DNA from: Paralvinella palmiformis
Lineage: Eukaryota; Annelida; Polychaeta; Terebellida; Alvinellidae
Direction: 5' to 3'
Length of the DNA: 64,000 nt
Assembly (NCBI GenBank): GCA_025642065.1
Contig: JAODUP010000164.1
Span: forward strand, 1,150,001 to 1,214,000
Below are positions 1-11,675 of the stretch, piece by piece. The notes under the pieces were generated by a model that did no database searches, was not told the DNA's origin, and worked only from the letters and a program-made list of their open reading frames with translations. A program made the translations under genes and the position numbers. Numbering within the stretch: the first letter of the stretch is position 1; the number at the start of each line of letters is the position of its first letter.

Positions 1-14
1 TGTAAAATATGTTG

Positions 15-196
15 CTGTTTTACAGCCACTTTTGTACATAAGGTAGGCTAAATGGGCCGAGCGACCTCCAAAGGTAATGAGCCGAACTGAAAGATGAACC
101 AACCTTCCGACATAGCCCAGCCGGGGTTTTGAACCCAGGTACTATAGATCTGTGGTCACCCACCAACCGCGCTACCAGTTAGGCCATGCAGGCGCC
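15..196 (-). mobile_element. tRNA-derived SINE family A, full copy
   Basis: Read on the minus strand it starts at GGCGCC and continues through an A-box region (GGCCTAACTGGTAGCGCG) and a B box in GGGTTCAAAACCC. It then has a body containing GGAGGTCGCTCGGCCCATTT and ends near AAAGTGGCTGTAAAACA. Further copies of this family lie at 7957, 10971, 11500, 24576 and 41518. Confidence 0.8.
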
Positions 197-478
197 CCGC
201 AATAACATCATAGAAGTGAGAAGGGAAATCTTCACTGACTTTATCCAAGTCCTGATTATCGTACACAAATAGCCCGGTATCCAGGTATGTCTCTGATGTA
301 TTATTGCTTCAGAGTATATATTTGGGGGCTTCAGTTTGTTTGTTTGTTTGTTTGTTTTGAGAGTAAACTTCAATTGACTTACAGATTATAATCAACCAAA
401 CCATCCACACCATCTTCCAGACATACTTGTCCATCATATTATTATGCACGCTCGAATGGCACGCACGCAAGTAGATGG

Positions 479-1005
479 TTGGCGGACGTTTAGGCCAGCT
501 ATTTTTGAAGATAGGTCGTTTTGGCCAAATTTAAAAAGCAAACAAATATAATATCTTGTGTCTATTATCTCAAAATGTACATTTATGACATAAAAGCGAA
601 GTCCTTTCATGTTTTATTTGTAGGTATTTATGCACTACAAATACCAATAAAATGATCAAATGTTAATGTTTTGATGTGGGTTCTGTATTTAATTGAAGTT
701 TATTGCTGTATGGCTTCTCACAGTTACATATATTATATATAGTGGCATGTATTAACTTACTTCTATATCCTTGTTAATTGTTTAAATTGCATATGGCTTG
801 GGATCCTGATTGTGTATTTTACTGTATGTCTCTTCAATACTATTGTGCAGGTTAATGTATTCATCTCCTAACTGGAAGTTGTATTAATAAAATAACAAAT
901 AAAAAATAATTGTCCAAAACGTCCCATCTTCAAATAATAGCTGGCCAAAACGTCCTAGGCCAAAACGTCCGCTGGCCAAAACGTCCGTTGGCCAAAAAAT
1001 CCTAG
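479..1005. mobile_element. inverted-repeat element with reiterated GGCCAAAACGTCC
   Basis: Left arm 479-528 (GGACGTTTAGGCCAGCTATT, then TTTGAAGAT and CGTTTTGG) is mirrored by the right arm 905-1000. The right arm carries four near-copies of the 13-mer GGCCAAAACGTCC. The ~370 bp between the arms is A/T-rich and noncoding. The total of ~527 bp fits a MITE with subterminal repeats. Confidence 0.6.
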
Positions 1006-1065
1006 ATTCAAGCAGACACATCCCACACCCACCAACACACCCACCCACCAACGCACCCCGCTCCC

Positions 1066-1068
<3 letters not shown>

Positions 1069-1109
<41 letters not shown>
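1069..1109 (+). repeat. (TA)n microsatellite
   Basis: About 20 AT/TA units directly right of the GGCCAAAACGTCC element. Confidence 0.9.
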
Positions 1110-1113
<4 letters not shown>

Positions 1114-1904
1114 CACTGTGTGGGGCCATAATACACGGCCCATTAACAAGACATTTACGAGGTGTGCGGCGTACAGTCCATTTACAGTTGGCCACCAATG
1201 GCTAATCAATAGACTGAAGACACCTATTGATCCGAGCCAAAGATTGTCTTAAATCATCCAAAACACGCGGCTCGGCCCCGACATCGTATTTACACGTCGG
1301 CGAAGCGACTCTGATGTTCTATGCACACCTTCCATTGTCTAAACTACCCGGCGTTAGATGCGTTCCTTGCCGGGCGCCATTCCACACCATGCGCGCGGAC
1401 GCGAAAAAACCCAGCAATAGATTGATGGGCTCGTAATCAATAACGTGTGAATTACATCACGGGATTGGCGCTGCTCTGTCGGCGTAACAGATTTTTCATC
1501 GCCGGATTGATTTTTATAGACGGAAATATGGCTGAGAAATCGTTAGCCGGAGTTCTTGACCGGTCTGGATAATGACTCGTCGAACTCACACCGACCGACA
1601 TAACGGCTGTTTGCTTACTTACGGCGATGTGACAGCTGTTAAGTCTACTCACAATAACACGCGACAGCTATTCGCTTACTCGCACTTGCCCTGTTGCGTG
1701 AGAGCTGTCGGGGCTACTCGTTCTGGCACGACGATTGCGGTCTACTCAGAATGACACAACCGGTGTCGGTTTACTCACAATGGCATCATAACCAGCTTCG
1801 GAATACTCACAAATGACGAGTAAACTGGTAGTTGTTACGTCTCGGTGAGTCACAATTATATAAAATGTCAAATATTAATTGGATACAAATAATTTTACAA
1901 TGCT

Positions 1905-1943
1905 CTGTCTCTCTCTCTCTCTCTCTTTCTCTCAATCTCTCTG

Positions 1944-1978
<35 letters not shown>
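1905..1978 (+). repeat. imperfect (CT)n microsatellite
   Basis: CT repeats with a few interruptions, ending in a short CA run. Chance ORFs of Ser/Leu or Arg/Glu cross it. Confidence 0.85.
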
Positions 1979-1983
<5 letters not shown>

Positions 1984-2039
1984 CCACAACAGCATGTGTA
2001 TAAATATATTGATACATATATTAGCTGGCACATAACTTC

Positions 2040-3930
2040 ACTCACTGACTGACTGACCCATTATATGCTGCAAATATTAGCATTAATCATAACATAATGG
2101 CCTCACTGTACCTTGATAACAGTAACCATAATATATTTATTTGTTGTACATCAACATCATCATCATCATCATCATCACCACCATCAGCAGCAGCAGCATC
2201 AGTGAGTAATAGACTCCTGTAATTACACCTAACTATCTGTCTTCATTTAACAATGTAACACACAATCTGATCTCGGTGTTAACAACAACAATTATTTACA
2301 CAGTTTGTAGATAACAGCTAAAACAATCAGTAAACATCATACATTAATCATAATTAATTAACCTTAGTACATAGGACCACATAATGATTGTAAACTAGCG
2401 GGGGGGGGGTACTGTACTGTAGACAACCGGGTCGTGGAATCGAATTACACTGTTCGCGCGCGCGCTCTATCTGTCTGTGACGTGTTTCATCCATCAATAT
2501 AAGACTTCAGCCTAGCCTCCTGATTTATCTAGGGCAGCCCCTCGGAATATATGTCCCAGGTCTGACCGGTGTCGAAGCTGAACAAAGCTATCAGACAGCT
2601 TACTGACTCACTGACTGAATGACTCATTCACTCACGCAGTCTGCCCTGGTTGGGTGCTGGAGGTCCAGGTTGTGTGTGTGTGTGGGGGGGGGGTCCTTTC
2701 CTCCAAAAGCGGAACTTTTTTTAGTATTTGTAAAATAATGTGTGTCCTCTATTCTCCTGTAAGTTTCTAATATCTTGATTTGTTCCAGATACAGTCACTT
2801 TAATGTACATATTTTAAATTTTAAAAAAGGTGAGAGGGAGCATTCCTTGATGAATCCAGGTTTCTACAACGTTGAATTCATTGATCAGATCTATGTTCTG
2901 TACTTTAATTAGTGTTTACTTTATAGCTGGGCGAACTGATGCCCAAACATTCGATCTTGACAATAATAAGACTCGAACCGGGAACCATCTAGCTAAGCGT
3001 CTAGAAACCGTCATCAGGTGAGTTACAACAGCTATATAACAAACTTTAAAAAAAAAATCATTTCAATTTGGATTTTTTTTTACATACGATTGATTGATTA
3101 TATGTTATTGTTAGTGAGTGAGTGGTGACGATTGTTATTGAGTATTGCTGGCTGTAATTGACTAATACTGATTCCAGACAAGTGTTACTGATCGTATTCA
3201 GGACATGCTGATTAAAAAGGCAAGAATTACTAGTTGCGATTACATTTTAGTAATTACATGTAACCGATGATAACCACAAATACGTGTTACAGATTAAAAC
3301 TGTCGTTAACTTGATGCCACCTCCATTCAATAACAGTTATGATTGGAGGCACCTTATGATTTGTATGAATTTATCAGTGATTTCGGGAATACAACTAATT
3401 GCTCAATTATGATAAATAATATAATTAAATAATTCACTAATTAAGGGTGAACGTTATTTGGTTTGATATGCTGTTGTGATACAGTTCGCTTGTGTGAATG
3501 ATGACGCATACAAGTGTTAGATGTTATTGATTGCTGTTAATGTCATCAACAACATGCATCGGATGGATATATCGATTTGGAACTTTAAATGAGAGACAGA
3601 TATGGGAAGTAACAAGGTGGCGCCATAATCTATCAACCGATGTGGTACCAATTATCACGATACTTTAAATATCAACCTGACTATTTTTGGCATCTTCCTT
3701 CCTATAAATAGTGACTACCAATCAGTCAGTCACTAGTGCCAATAAAACTGACATCAATTAATGTGGTGCACATTATCAACTTTACACCACAGTATTGGCC
3801 ACATTTATATAGCAGGGCGTTAACTTGTCAAACTGATAGAACACACTTCATGCTTCAATGATAAAAGAAATAAAATGAAAAATAAAATGAAAATAATAAA
3901 ACACAAATCAACACACACACACAAACACAC
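2040..3930. other. no gene seen; A/T-rich unique DNA
   Basis: Apart from the trinucleotide tract and a weak relative of the 6381-6738 unit, nothing recognisable was found on either strand. Short G runs occur at 2400 and 2684. Confidence 0.5.
2152..2202 (+). repeat. (CAT)n/(CAG)n trinucleotide tract
   Basis: ATC units pass into ACC and then CAG units. No open frame makes it a likely coding tract. Confidence 0.7.

Positions 3931-3932
<2 letters not shown>

Positions 3933-3962
<30 letters not shown>
3933..3962 (+). repeat. (GA)n microsatellite
   Basis: About 14 GA units after a CA-rich stretch. Confidence 0.85.
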
Positions 3963-3967
<5 letters not shown>

Positions 3968-4095
3968 ATGTCACCAAAACCCCGCTATTTAGATATGACA
4001 GAGGGTCGGTGTGTCTAACAATACACGATCTCTTATAATAACAGAGCGTCCTTACCTTAACAACAGTATATATTAAAAAAAAACACCGACGACGA

Positions 4096-4245
4096 CAACA
4101 CAACCCCCAGCCCGCAACAACACAACACACAGCCCGTAACAATATAACAACAGAACACCCATCCCGCAACAACCCAACAACAGAACACCCATCCCGCAAC
4201 AACCCAACAACACAACACCCATCCCAGCCCAGCCCGCCCCCCCCA
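4096..4245 (+). repeat. C/A-rich ~31-bp minisatellite
   Basis: Three to four tandem units containing ACACCCATCCCGCAACAACC. The minus strand yields long Gly/Val/Cys-rich ORFs that are products of the repeat. Confidence 0.7.
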
Positions 4246-4539
4246 TCTGAAGCATACTATTACCGCCATTCATCCATCACAGGTGGCACACATTGGATAC
4301 AGAGGGTTTTTGTTTCGTTCGCGACGTCTCATCTCGTCTGTCATCTGTCATCGTGCACACCACCGCGGGACGTAGACGTGCGGCGTCACGAAATACACAC
4401 GAGTTGTCGTTCTTCATTACCGAACGAAATCCCCCCCCCCCTCTCCCCCCGAGAACAAACGCGGGTACCACTCTACGTACTGTGTGGGAGGAATGGAACT
4501 TAAATAATACCCAGTGGTGCTAGTCAGCGATTCTCCCAC

Positions 4540-4720
4540 CAGCATCCCCGAAGGACGCTCCCGTGACGCACGTGGCACCGCAAGCGCACGGTATAACGGA
4601 GCCCCGGGTGACGGGTTTGAATCCCAGCGTTGTTTGCGTCTGAGGAATGCTTCGTCCGTTCAGTTATGAAGCTTCGCCTGCCTGATTGTCTCATTTCTAT
4701 AAATAAATATAAAAAACGAA
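4540..4720 (+). mobile_element. probable tRNA-related SINE (single copy here)
   Basis: CGTGGCACCGCAAGCGCACG looks like an A-box region, and CGGGTTTGAATCCCAG is a B box about 40 bp later. An A/T-rich tail follows (TATAAATAAATATAAA). No second copy was found, so the assignment rests on the box pair alone. Confidence 0.4.
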
Positions 4721-4906
4721 GCGCCCCTCCCCCCACACACACACACACACTGACCGTCGCTAGACGCATAACCTGATGTCTGTTGAGCAATTGTATTATT
4801 TAGCCCCAGCACAGCATAGTGGGCGATGACGTCACAGGTCAGTAGTACATGTACACGTACATGTACCTAACACAATGGATGAAACCTGATAATGCCAATA
4901 CATGTA

Positions 4907-4908
<2 letters not shown>

Positions 4909-4953
<45 letters not shown>
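4909..4953 (+). repeat. (TA)n microsatellite
   Basis: About 22 TA units. Confidence 0.9.
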
Positions 4954-4957
<4 letters not shown>

Positions 4958-4959
4958 CC

Positions 4960-6380
4960 CACATCCCATCTGTGGGCCGATCAACCACCAAACCCTCCCC
5001 CCTCCCGCTCCAGGGGTTGAAATCAGTGAAATCAGTTCAGTACTTCTTTAATCGAGCCTGGTGTTAGTGTGTTTCACGGGGAGGCTGGTCTGGCTGGTCT
5101 GACTGGCTGACTGTAAGCTGGTTGACTGGGATATGGCGATGATGGTTGATTCTACAGCTGCTGGAAACGAGCAACCAAAACGCCGTATTTCTGGTTCATT
5201 TCCCCACAGTTAGATGGCACCACCGGTGTTATGAAATGATGGTCACCTCGACACAGTGGAACACTGCTATTATCACTCGACGTGGATGCAGCTGTGAGTG
5301 AGTGAGTGAGTGAGTTAGTTAGTTAGTCAGTGAGTCAGTAAGTGAGTCAGTCAGTGAGTCAGTCGGTGAGGATGGTTTAACACCACGTCAGCACAAATAG
5401 GCCATTCGGAGTTGCACCCTTTTAATCGGCTCTTGCTACGGGCAGAAGGACGTATTTAATTAATCTAAACCACAAACAGACAGAGTAGGGACTAAAACAG
5501 CGTCAACTCGCTCTGGCCTACAACTCACGTATAGCATGTATACCAACACAGGAACGAGTATAGGAACGGACCAGTATCACACAGACACACAGTTCAATCG
5601 GCAGCCAACTCAATAACATCAGTCGCTGAGGTAAAATCAACCGGGGGAAAAAACAACAATAAATTAATCTTCCCGGACAAGAGAACCGTACAGCTTATAC
5701 GCGGTTCTTTCTTACACGTTTCCGAAGCGAATCCCTACATCTCGTCTAGAAAACGGCAAAACGGATCAATCGAGGTTCGCCCCGTCTCCCGAGAGACCGG
5801 TCCGACCCCGTCTACCACCCCCCTCCCCTACTACACCCCCCCCCCTCCCCCGTTCCACCCGTGTCATCAGTCTCCTTATCTTGGTCGGTCCCGAAGGCAG
5901 AAGTAAATTTCACCCCCATTAACATGTGAAAGCTATCAGCTGATGAGCAAACACGCCGCTAGATGTGCGGTAACCAATTTAGAACGAAATTCCCACATCC
6001 TCCTGATGGATGGATGGATGGATGGATGGATGGCCGACACCTCCTCCCAGAGACTGGCGCACACCAGAGGTAGGATCTAATTAACGGGAACACGACGGAA
6101 GACAATGCCTCAACGGTATTTCGGGCGAAACGACCGGGAAAGGACAACGGTCACAACCGGCCCGAACTCGGCAACTGATGAGGACGGTTCGGATTTTTCA
6201 GGATCGGAATATTTATCAGAAAATGTATATAGAGAACTCATATGTATTGATCCACCACGCGTATGCCTTATGTCTTCAAACTGTACCACCCTAAAAGGTC
6301 AAACCAAAAGTAAACTGGTTTATTCCTTTACATTCGCACCGACGCATTATTTTAATAAAAGACACTCATTCGGACCAGTA
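4960..6380. other. no gene supported; moderately GC-rich unique DNA
   Basis: Holds the GTGA/GTCA tract, a C-rich run near 5815-5850 and a (GGAT)n tract at 6006-6033. A 137-codon plus-strand ORF starts at 6105 but runs into the tandem duplication and has no recognisable domain. Confidence 0.4.
5293..5370 (+). repeat. (GTGA)/(GTCA)n tetranucleotide tract
   Basis: GTGA units pass into GTTA and GTCA units. A related GTGA tract is at 14187-14221. Confidence 0.75.
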
Positions 6381-6738
6381 CGGTCTGTTCCTTCCATCTT
6401 GACATACATTTGTCTGTGGGTAATATTCCCCCATCCCCACACCCATCCAAACACGTCTTCCGAGGGAGTCGCCCCTCGGGCCATATATTCCTGGTGTGAC
6501 CAACGTGTTTTAGGCTAAGCGACTGAAATCAACTCATCAACTCTTTCGTTCGGCTCGATGATTGGCTACGGTTTGTCCTTTCCATTTGGACATACCTGTG
6601 TTTGTGGGAGATGTCCCCAACCTCCTCACACGCCTCCCGAGGCAGTCGCCCCTCGGGTCATATATTCTTGGTGCGACCAACGTCTTTAGGCTAAACAACT
6701 CATCAATTCTGGGGGTCGGGCGGATGATTGGGTAGACT
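6381..6738 (+). repeat. two tandem copies of a ~170-190-bp unit
   Basis: Unit 1 (6381-6568) and unit 2 (6569-6738) both run from CGGT(C/T)TGT through a GTCGCCCCTCGGG core, CATATATTC, GACCAACGT and TTAGGCTAA to GATGATTGG. A weak third relative with CAGCCCCTCGGAATATAT lies at 2530-2575. Not obviously coding. Confidence 0.6.
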
Positions 6739-6745
6739 AAGAATG

Positions 6746-6749
6746 AGAG

Positions 6750-6826
<77 letters not shown>
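6746..6826 (+). repeat. (GA)n microsatellite
   Basis: About 40 GA units with one interruption, at the right border of the tandem duplication. Confidence 0.9.
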
Positions 6827-6829
<3 letters not shown>

Positions 6830-6929
6830 TACTATTAGACAAACAAAATGCCATCACTCAAAAGATGGGAGGTCACCATTCGGGATAAACAGGTGATGTG
6901 TAACATTAATGGCCGGGCCAGTAACACTG

Positions 6930-7130
6930 AGGAATGAACCGGCTGATAGGTCGGTCCAGTCACTGATAGATTAAAACACTCCAAGCGCTTTATCCCTGTC
7001 AGTGATCTCCAGAGTGATCCAGAACACAGAGAGAACACCACAGCCAGCCGGACAGCTATCGCTATTGCTGATTGATAATGTTTTGATATGATATGCCGCA
7101 AATTGACATTGATCTCCATCGTTCAGAGCA
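6930..7130. other. unique block, candidate conserved noncoding element
   Basis: Low in simple repeats and with homeodomain-like words, e.g. TGATTGATAATG and GATATGATATGCCGCAAATT. There is no coding signal. Conservation cannot be tested here. Confidence 0.2.
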
Positions 7131-7308
7131 TTGGCTGCCTGGAATTGGTTAATTCACAGACAAAATGAAAGACAAAATGACAATTAGCCACCATGGTGTT
7201 CACTTACAATATATGTAGCTATAAAATTGATTTCATGTTCAGTAGCTCTATTTTTCTTCATTGATATATAATAATATAATAGTAATAATAATATTATTAA
7301 TGCATGTT

Positions 7309-7354
7309 TATATAGCGCCAGAACCAGGTAACCCTGTTCTGAGGCGCTGTACAG
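7309..7354 (+). repeat. short hairpin element of the TTTATATAGCGCC type
   Basis: TTTATATAGCGCC, then a short spacer, then CTGAGGCGCTGTACAG, preceded by AATAATAATA. The GCGCC and GGCGC arms can pair. A second copy is at 56164-56211. Confidence 0.5.
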
Positions 7355-7502
7355 TATTAATAACGCATAGTATCACATTGATATTTAATATTGTGAATTG
7401 ATGGCCAATTCTGTGCTGTGCTTCTTCAAATCATAGCCAGATGTGCTCCGCTAATTTCACTCCCACATGCTGAGCGGATCTCTTTCCAGAACCACCATAA
7501 AC

Positions 7503-7532
7503 TGTACACACACACACACACACACACACACA
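7503..7532 (+). repeat. (CA)n microsatellite
   Basis: About 14 CA units. Confidence 0.85.
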
Positions 7533-7956
7533 ATAGCAACAACACAATTGCAAAGAGCTATCCTAAAATAGTATTAAAACACATCTAAGCAGTGTTTTGT
7601 AATGTAAATTGAAATTCCATATAAACCATGTAAAAAAATCCCACTTGTTTGAGTACATGCAATGTGCATACCTGTATTGTGTTATTATAAAAGATACTAG
7701 CACAAATATTGTATGCAATTTTGCTACTGCCAACTAGATAATAAAATGCGATCATTGTACAGTCTATTAGCATCGGCACGTATAACCACTCCTCTGCACA
7801 CATCCACACACGCACGCGTGCACATACACATAAAGCTGAATTACAAAACCTCAAACTTGATGAATAAAAATGAGTACCTGGCATTGCTCTTTAAGTAATT
7901 CTCAAAATAAACATACGCACATAATACACAGCCAGTCATATGACAACTATTTATAG

Positions 7957-8115
7957 ATGATGATGATCGGTAGGCTAAATGGGCCGAGCGACCTCCAAAG
8001 GTAATGAAGCGAAGTCAAGGATGAAACATCCTTCAGATATGTCCACGCCGAGATTCGAACTCAGGTAGTAGTGATCTGTGGGCCAACGCGCTACCAACTA
8101 GACCACGGAGGCGCC
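7957..8115 (-). mobile_element. SINE family A copy
   Basis: Minus-strand A box in TGGTCTAGTTGGTAGCGCGT and B box in GAGTTCGAATCTC, followed by the GGAGGTCGCTCGGCCCATTT body. It lacks the last ~30 bp (the GTGGCCGTAAAACA tail). Confidence 0.8.
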
Positions 8116-8783
8116 CTGACAACTATTTACAGATAATGCAAATACATTTGAGCTAGACAAACCGCCGATATACGTTCTCCAACGTGTCCTGATGAATCAC
8201 CCAGATTACGTAAGCAACGATTACTCTTACCTGTCTGAATCTGTTTACTGGCCAACCCACAGACACACACAGAGTGAGAGACAGCGGATCTTCAGAAAAG
8301 GCTGCAGACATTAAAGACCGAGATGAGCAGGGCAAGCGGAGAAGAGCCTCGCGACGCGGAGATACAATAGCCCGGTCATCCTACCTGAGAAGATCACGTA
8401 CCTCAGAACTGTGTCTCACCACGGCGTTGTAGAACCGGAATGATGAAGTCTCACCACCCGAGAACTGTCACCGTCTGACTACCAGTCAGTCAGTCAGTCA
8501 GTCAGTCGGTCGGCGGCGAAGTCTGGCGCAGACTGGGGACAAAAGCCATTTGACTGCCGACGACTGGAACCGCAGACGACTGGGTGACAAAACCCTACCG
8601 CCTAATCTCTGATAAATCGATAAAACAAAACCCGACGAGCGGCGCACGCACGCACGCACGCACACGCTGTCTGCCGCGTGGACCGGCCCCCGGGCCCGGA
8701 GCACCCCCAAAATGACATAAAAGGGGGGTTGACGACGAACAGGCCAATCAACTGATATCACTAACAAGTTAACTTGATTTGGT

Positions 8784-8846
8784 TTGTGTGTGTGTGTGTG
8801 CATGCGTGCTTGCACGCATGCGTGCATGCATGCGTGCGTGCGATGC
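8784..8846 (+). repeat. (GT)n/(GCAT)n compound tract
   Basis: GT units followed by alternating purine-pyrimidine GCATGCGT words, a possible Z-DNA-forming run. Confidence 0.75.
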
Positions 8847-9075
8847 ACGTGGGTTATATGCCGTTTAGAGGTGGTAGCCGTATCACATCAAAGTCACATT
8901 TTCTGGTTCTGGATGTACCGACTGAGGAAGTAGTTTATGAAGGTTTGAGATGGCGGTTTGTCGGGATCCTGAACTTGATAGTGGGCATCTGACCGACGGT
9001 CATTAATACGGCTCTCACCTGACTGGACGCCATTGTCTAAAATAACAGGTGTAGAACACGTTATAACTATAGAGT

Positions 9076-9303
9076 CTCACCAGCCAGCCAATCAACCATC
9101 GAACTAGCCAATCGGACAGCCAATCAACCAACAAACTAGCCAATCCGGAAGCCAGCCAGCCACCGAGCCGACCAATCCGGCCGGCCAGCCGACCACCAAG
9201 TTAGCTAATCAAACAGCAAACTGGCCAATCGTATAGCCGATCAACCATCTAGCTCACCAATCAGACAACCAGTCAATCGGGTAGTTAGCCAATCAATCAG
9301 CCA
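9076..9303 (+). repeat. degenerate minisatellite rich in CCAAT
   Basis: Loose tandem copies of a unit like AGCCAATCAACC, giving about eight CCAAT pentamers in ~230 bp on the plus strand. Spacing is irregular, 13-30 bp. Confidence 0.6.
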
Positions 9304-9362
9304 GAATAAATACAGATCGACTAGCCAGCTCTATCAACGGAATAGACCTACCTACCTACCAA

Positions 9363-9364
<2 letters not shown>

Positions 9365-9413
<49 letters not shown>
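9365..9413 (+). repeat. (TA)n microsatellite
   Basis: About 24 TA units, close to the CCAAT minisatellite. Confidence 0.9.
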
Positions 9414-9416
<3 letters not shown>

Positions 9417-9654
9417 CTGTTAAGATTTGGCTATGCCCTATAGGCGATAATATGTCCCCAATGAAGACAGTGCTTCCATTCATTGACAGATGAAAACAAA
9501 AGTGTGATTGTCTGGGTGTGGTTGTTGACGACTCCCATCAGATGTCACTCCCGGTTGGATTTGTTAGCTGCTAACCGAGATATTAATGGTCCAGATGGCT
9601 TCTCCGTGAGCAGCGTCAATGGAATAACACACACACACACACAGAGAGAGAGAG

Positions 9655-10050
9655 ACGCCTAAATAATACGCCATCAGAGCTCGGGCCTAATGTGATTTGG
9701 CCTTTTGTCATCTGAGATGGATTCAGCAGTGACAGATCAATCTGGTCAATTCTAATAACAAAATGAAACTTCCTGATTCCCATCTAAATTCAATTCACTG
9801 CTGATGCAGCATTTATTTCTTACTATAAAAAAAAAACACCGCCACATCGAACACCCACCCCCCCACCCCCAAATGCATAAAGCAGAGCCGAGAGTTAAGT
9901 ATGAGACGTCCCGGAATTATGTGACAATGTCGCATGATTATAAGCCACCTGTGTCGTGACAATGTCTAGTAAGTCGAAGCAATGAGAAATAATTCAGCCC
10001 CGAGTTGGTGCCATCAAGCTGCCAAGTGAAGTGCTATCATTATGGCTGAT
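9655..10050. other. unique block, candidate conserved noncoding element
   Basis: Sequence such as CTAATGTGATTTGGCC, TGACAGATCAATCTGG and CCATCAAGCTGCCAAG is complex and repeat-free between two simple-repeat regions. TGACAGATCAAT resembles Meis/Pbx-type sites. The function is unknown. Confidence 0.2.
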
Positions 10051-10408
10051 ATATCTTATTGAAGCTGGAAACGTTACCGGAGCACACCAGATCTCTCTGT
10101 ACAGTAACAATCACGACAACACTCTTACTACATCACGTCTTATAGTGTAGAGATGTTGTAAGTCAAAACTGTCAGTTAATCAAAATTGTCTCTAAATAGC
10201 TTTTATGTCTGTCTATCTGTCAGTCTGTATGTCTGTCTGTTTGTCTGCCTATTTCTTGGCGCGCGCATGGCACGTGTGTGTGTGTGTGTGTGTGTGTTAG
10301 TTTACGTCTATCTGTATGCCTGTCAACATATCTACATGTCTGTCTTCAGCCTGTGTTCCTGTCAACATGTCTGACAGTCTGATTTCAGCTAGTGTTCCAG
10401 CCAAACAT

Positions 10409-10442
10409 GTATGCATGCATGCATGCATGCATGCATGCTGCC

Positions 10443-10525
<83 letters not shown>
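10409..10525 (+). repeat. (ATGC)n then (CTGT)n tetranucleotide array
   Basis: About seven ATGC units (10409-10438) run straight into about 21 CTGT units (10441-10525). Divergent CTGT words extend left to 10207. The Cys/Leu/Ser-rich ORFs across it are products of the repeat. Confidence 0.9.
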
Positions 10526-10970
10526 GTTCAGCCTACGTTTCTGCCAACATCTTCGTTGTCGGCTTGCCTACATCACGACATCGCCCATTGTAGATGCTCC
10601 ATATCTGGTTTATCCGTAAGATACTCCCCTCTAGAGTACGAGAGTTCTATCAATACCAATGACGTGTGTTTACACAGAAGTGATCATGGTAACAGCACAT
10701 CGTACATTAAATCATATGACAAGTCGTCAACCATCCAATCACATACAGTCAGATGTTCATTAGCTACGGTCAACAATTGAATAGTTCAAACACACCGATA
10801 GGGAATTTCATATATAGACTACATATCTCAGACTGGGCCGCAGTACTTTTATCAATCTTACATCAAAGGCTGGGCTTTTACTGATAGTTATCTTCAATAT
10901 AAACCCTCTCTCTCCCCGTATATGTGTGTGTATATGCGTGCTAACATACTTAAGTATATGTTACAGTTTG

Positions 10971-11176
10971 ATGATGATGATGGTGGTGGTGGTGGTTGGC
11001 GTTTTGCGGCCACTTTTGTGCACATGCTAGGCTAAATGGGCCGAGCGACCTCCAAGGGGAATGAAGCGAAGTCAAAGATGAAACATCCTCACAGATATGC
11101 CCACGTCGAGATTCGAACACGGGTGCATGGTAGTGATCTGTGGTCCAACACGCTACCGGTAGAGCACGGAGGCGCC
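10971..11176 (-). mobile_element. SINE family A copy, arm of an inverted pair
   Basis: Full-length copy with a GATGATGATGGTGGTGG tail on the plus strand, then the body, B box (GTTCGAATCTCGACG on the minus strand) and the GGCGCC end. The copy at 11500-11675 lies in the opposite orientation 323 bp to the right. Confidence 0.8.
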
Positions 11177-11499
11177 GCTGTGTTGCAGTTTGAGACAGGG
11201 TTAATAAAAATCATGTTTAAAATGATTAAAACTTTGAATTAAAGAGTTAAAATTAAGATTTTCTAATACATAAAATCTTGGGGTTAAAATACTTTTTTTA
11301 TAATCATATCATAACACCAACTGTATCGTATATAGAGATAATTACAACATTATCATTTAAACACAAACATACGGAATAAATTGATATATGAAATTCAAAA
11401 TAAAAGACCAAATACAAATCAACTCACAAAATTATCACTCAAAATAGTCTGACAGTGTTTTCCAACAAGGAGTTTGTAAATGAATACCAAGACGCCGGG

Positions 11500-11675
11500 A
11501 GGCGCCTCCGTCGTCTAACTGGTAGCGCGCTGGATCACAGATCACTACCACCTCAGTTTGAACCTCGGCGTGGGCATAACTCTCGGGTGTTTCATCTTCA
11601 TTAAGTTAGGAGGTCGCTCGGCCCATATAGCCCACCATGTGCACAAAAGTGGCCGTAAAACATCGATCATCATAC
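11500..11675 (+). mobile_element. SINE family A copy, plus orientation
   Basis: Begins GGCGCCTCCGTCGTCTAACT with A box TCTAACTGGTAGCGCGC and a B-box region in CAGTTTGAACCTCGGCG. The body has GGAGGTCGCTCGGCCCATAT and it ends GTGGCCGTAAAACATCGATC. This is the only plus-oriented copy of the family in the window. Confidence 0.85.

Noticed and set aside
3966..4273. overlapping Gly/Val/Cys-rich minus-strand ORFs
   Set aside because: Translation of the 31-bp minisatellite.
6105..6518. 137-codon plus-strand ORF
   Set aside because: No recognisable domain, it runs into a tandem duplication, and its second half is translated repeat. Not enough to call a gene.
10316..10780. 154-codon Cys/Leu/Ser-rich ORF
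   Set aside because: Its core is the (CTGT)n tetranucleotide array; the same array is open in three frames.
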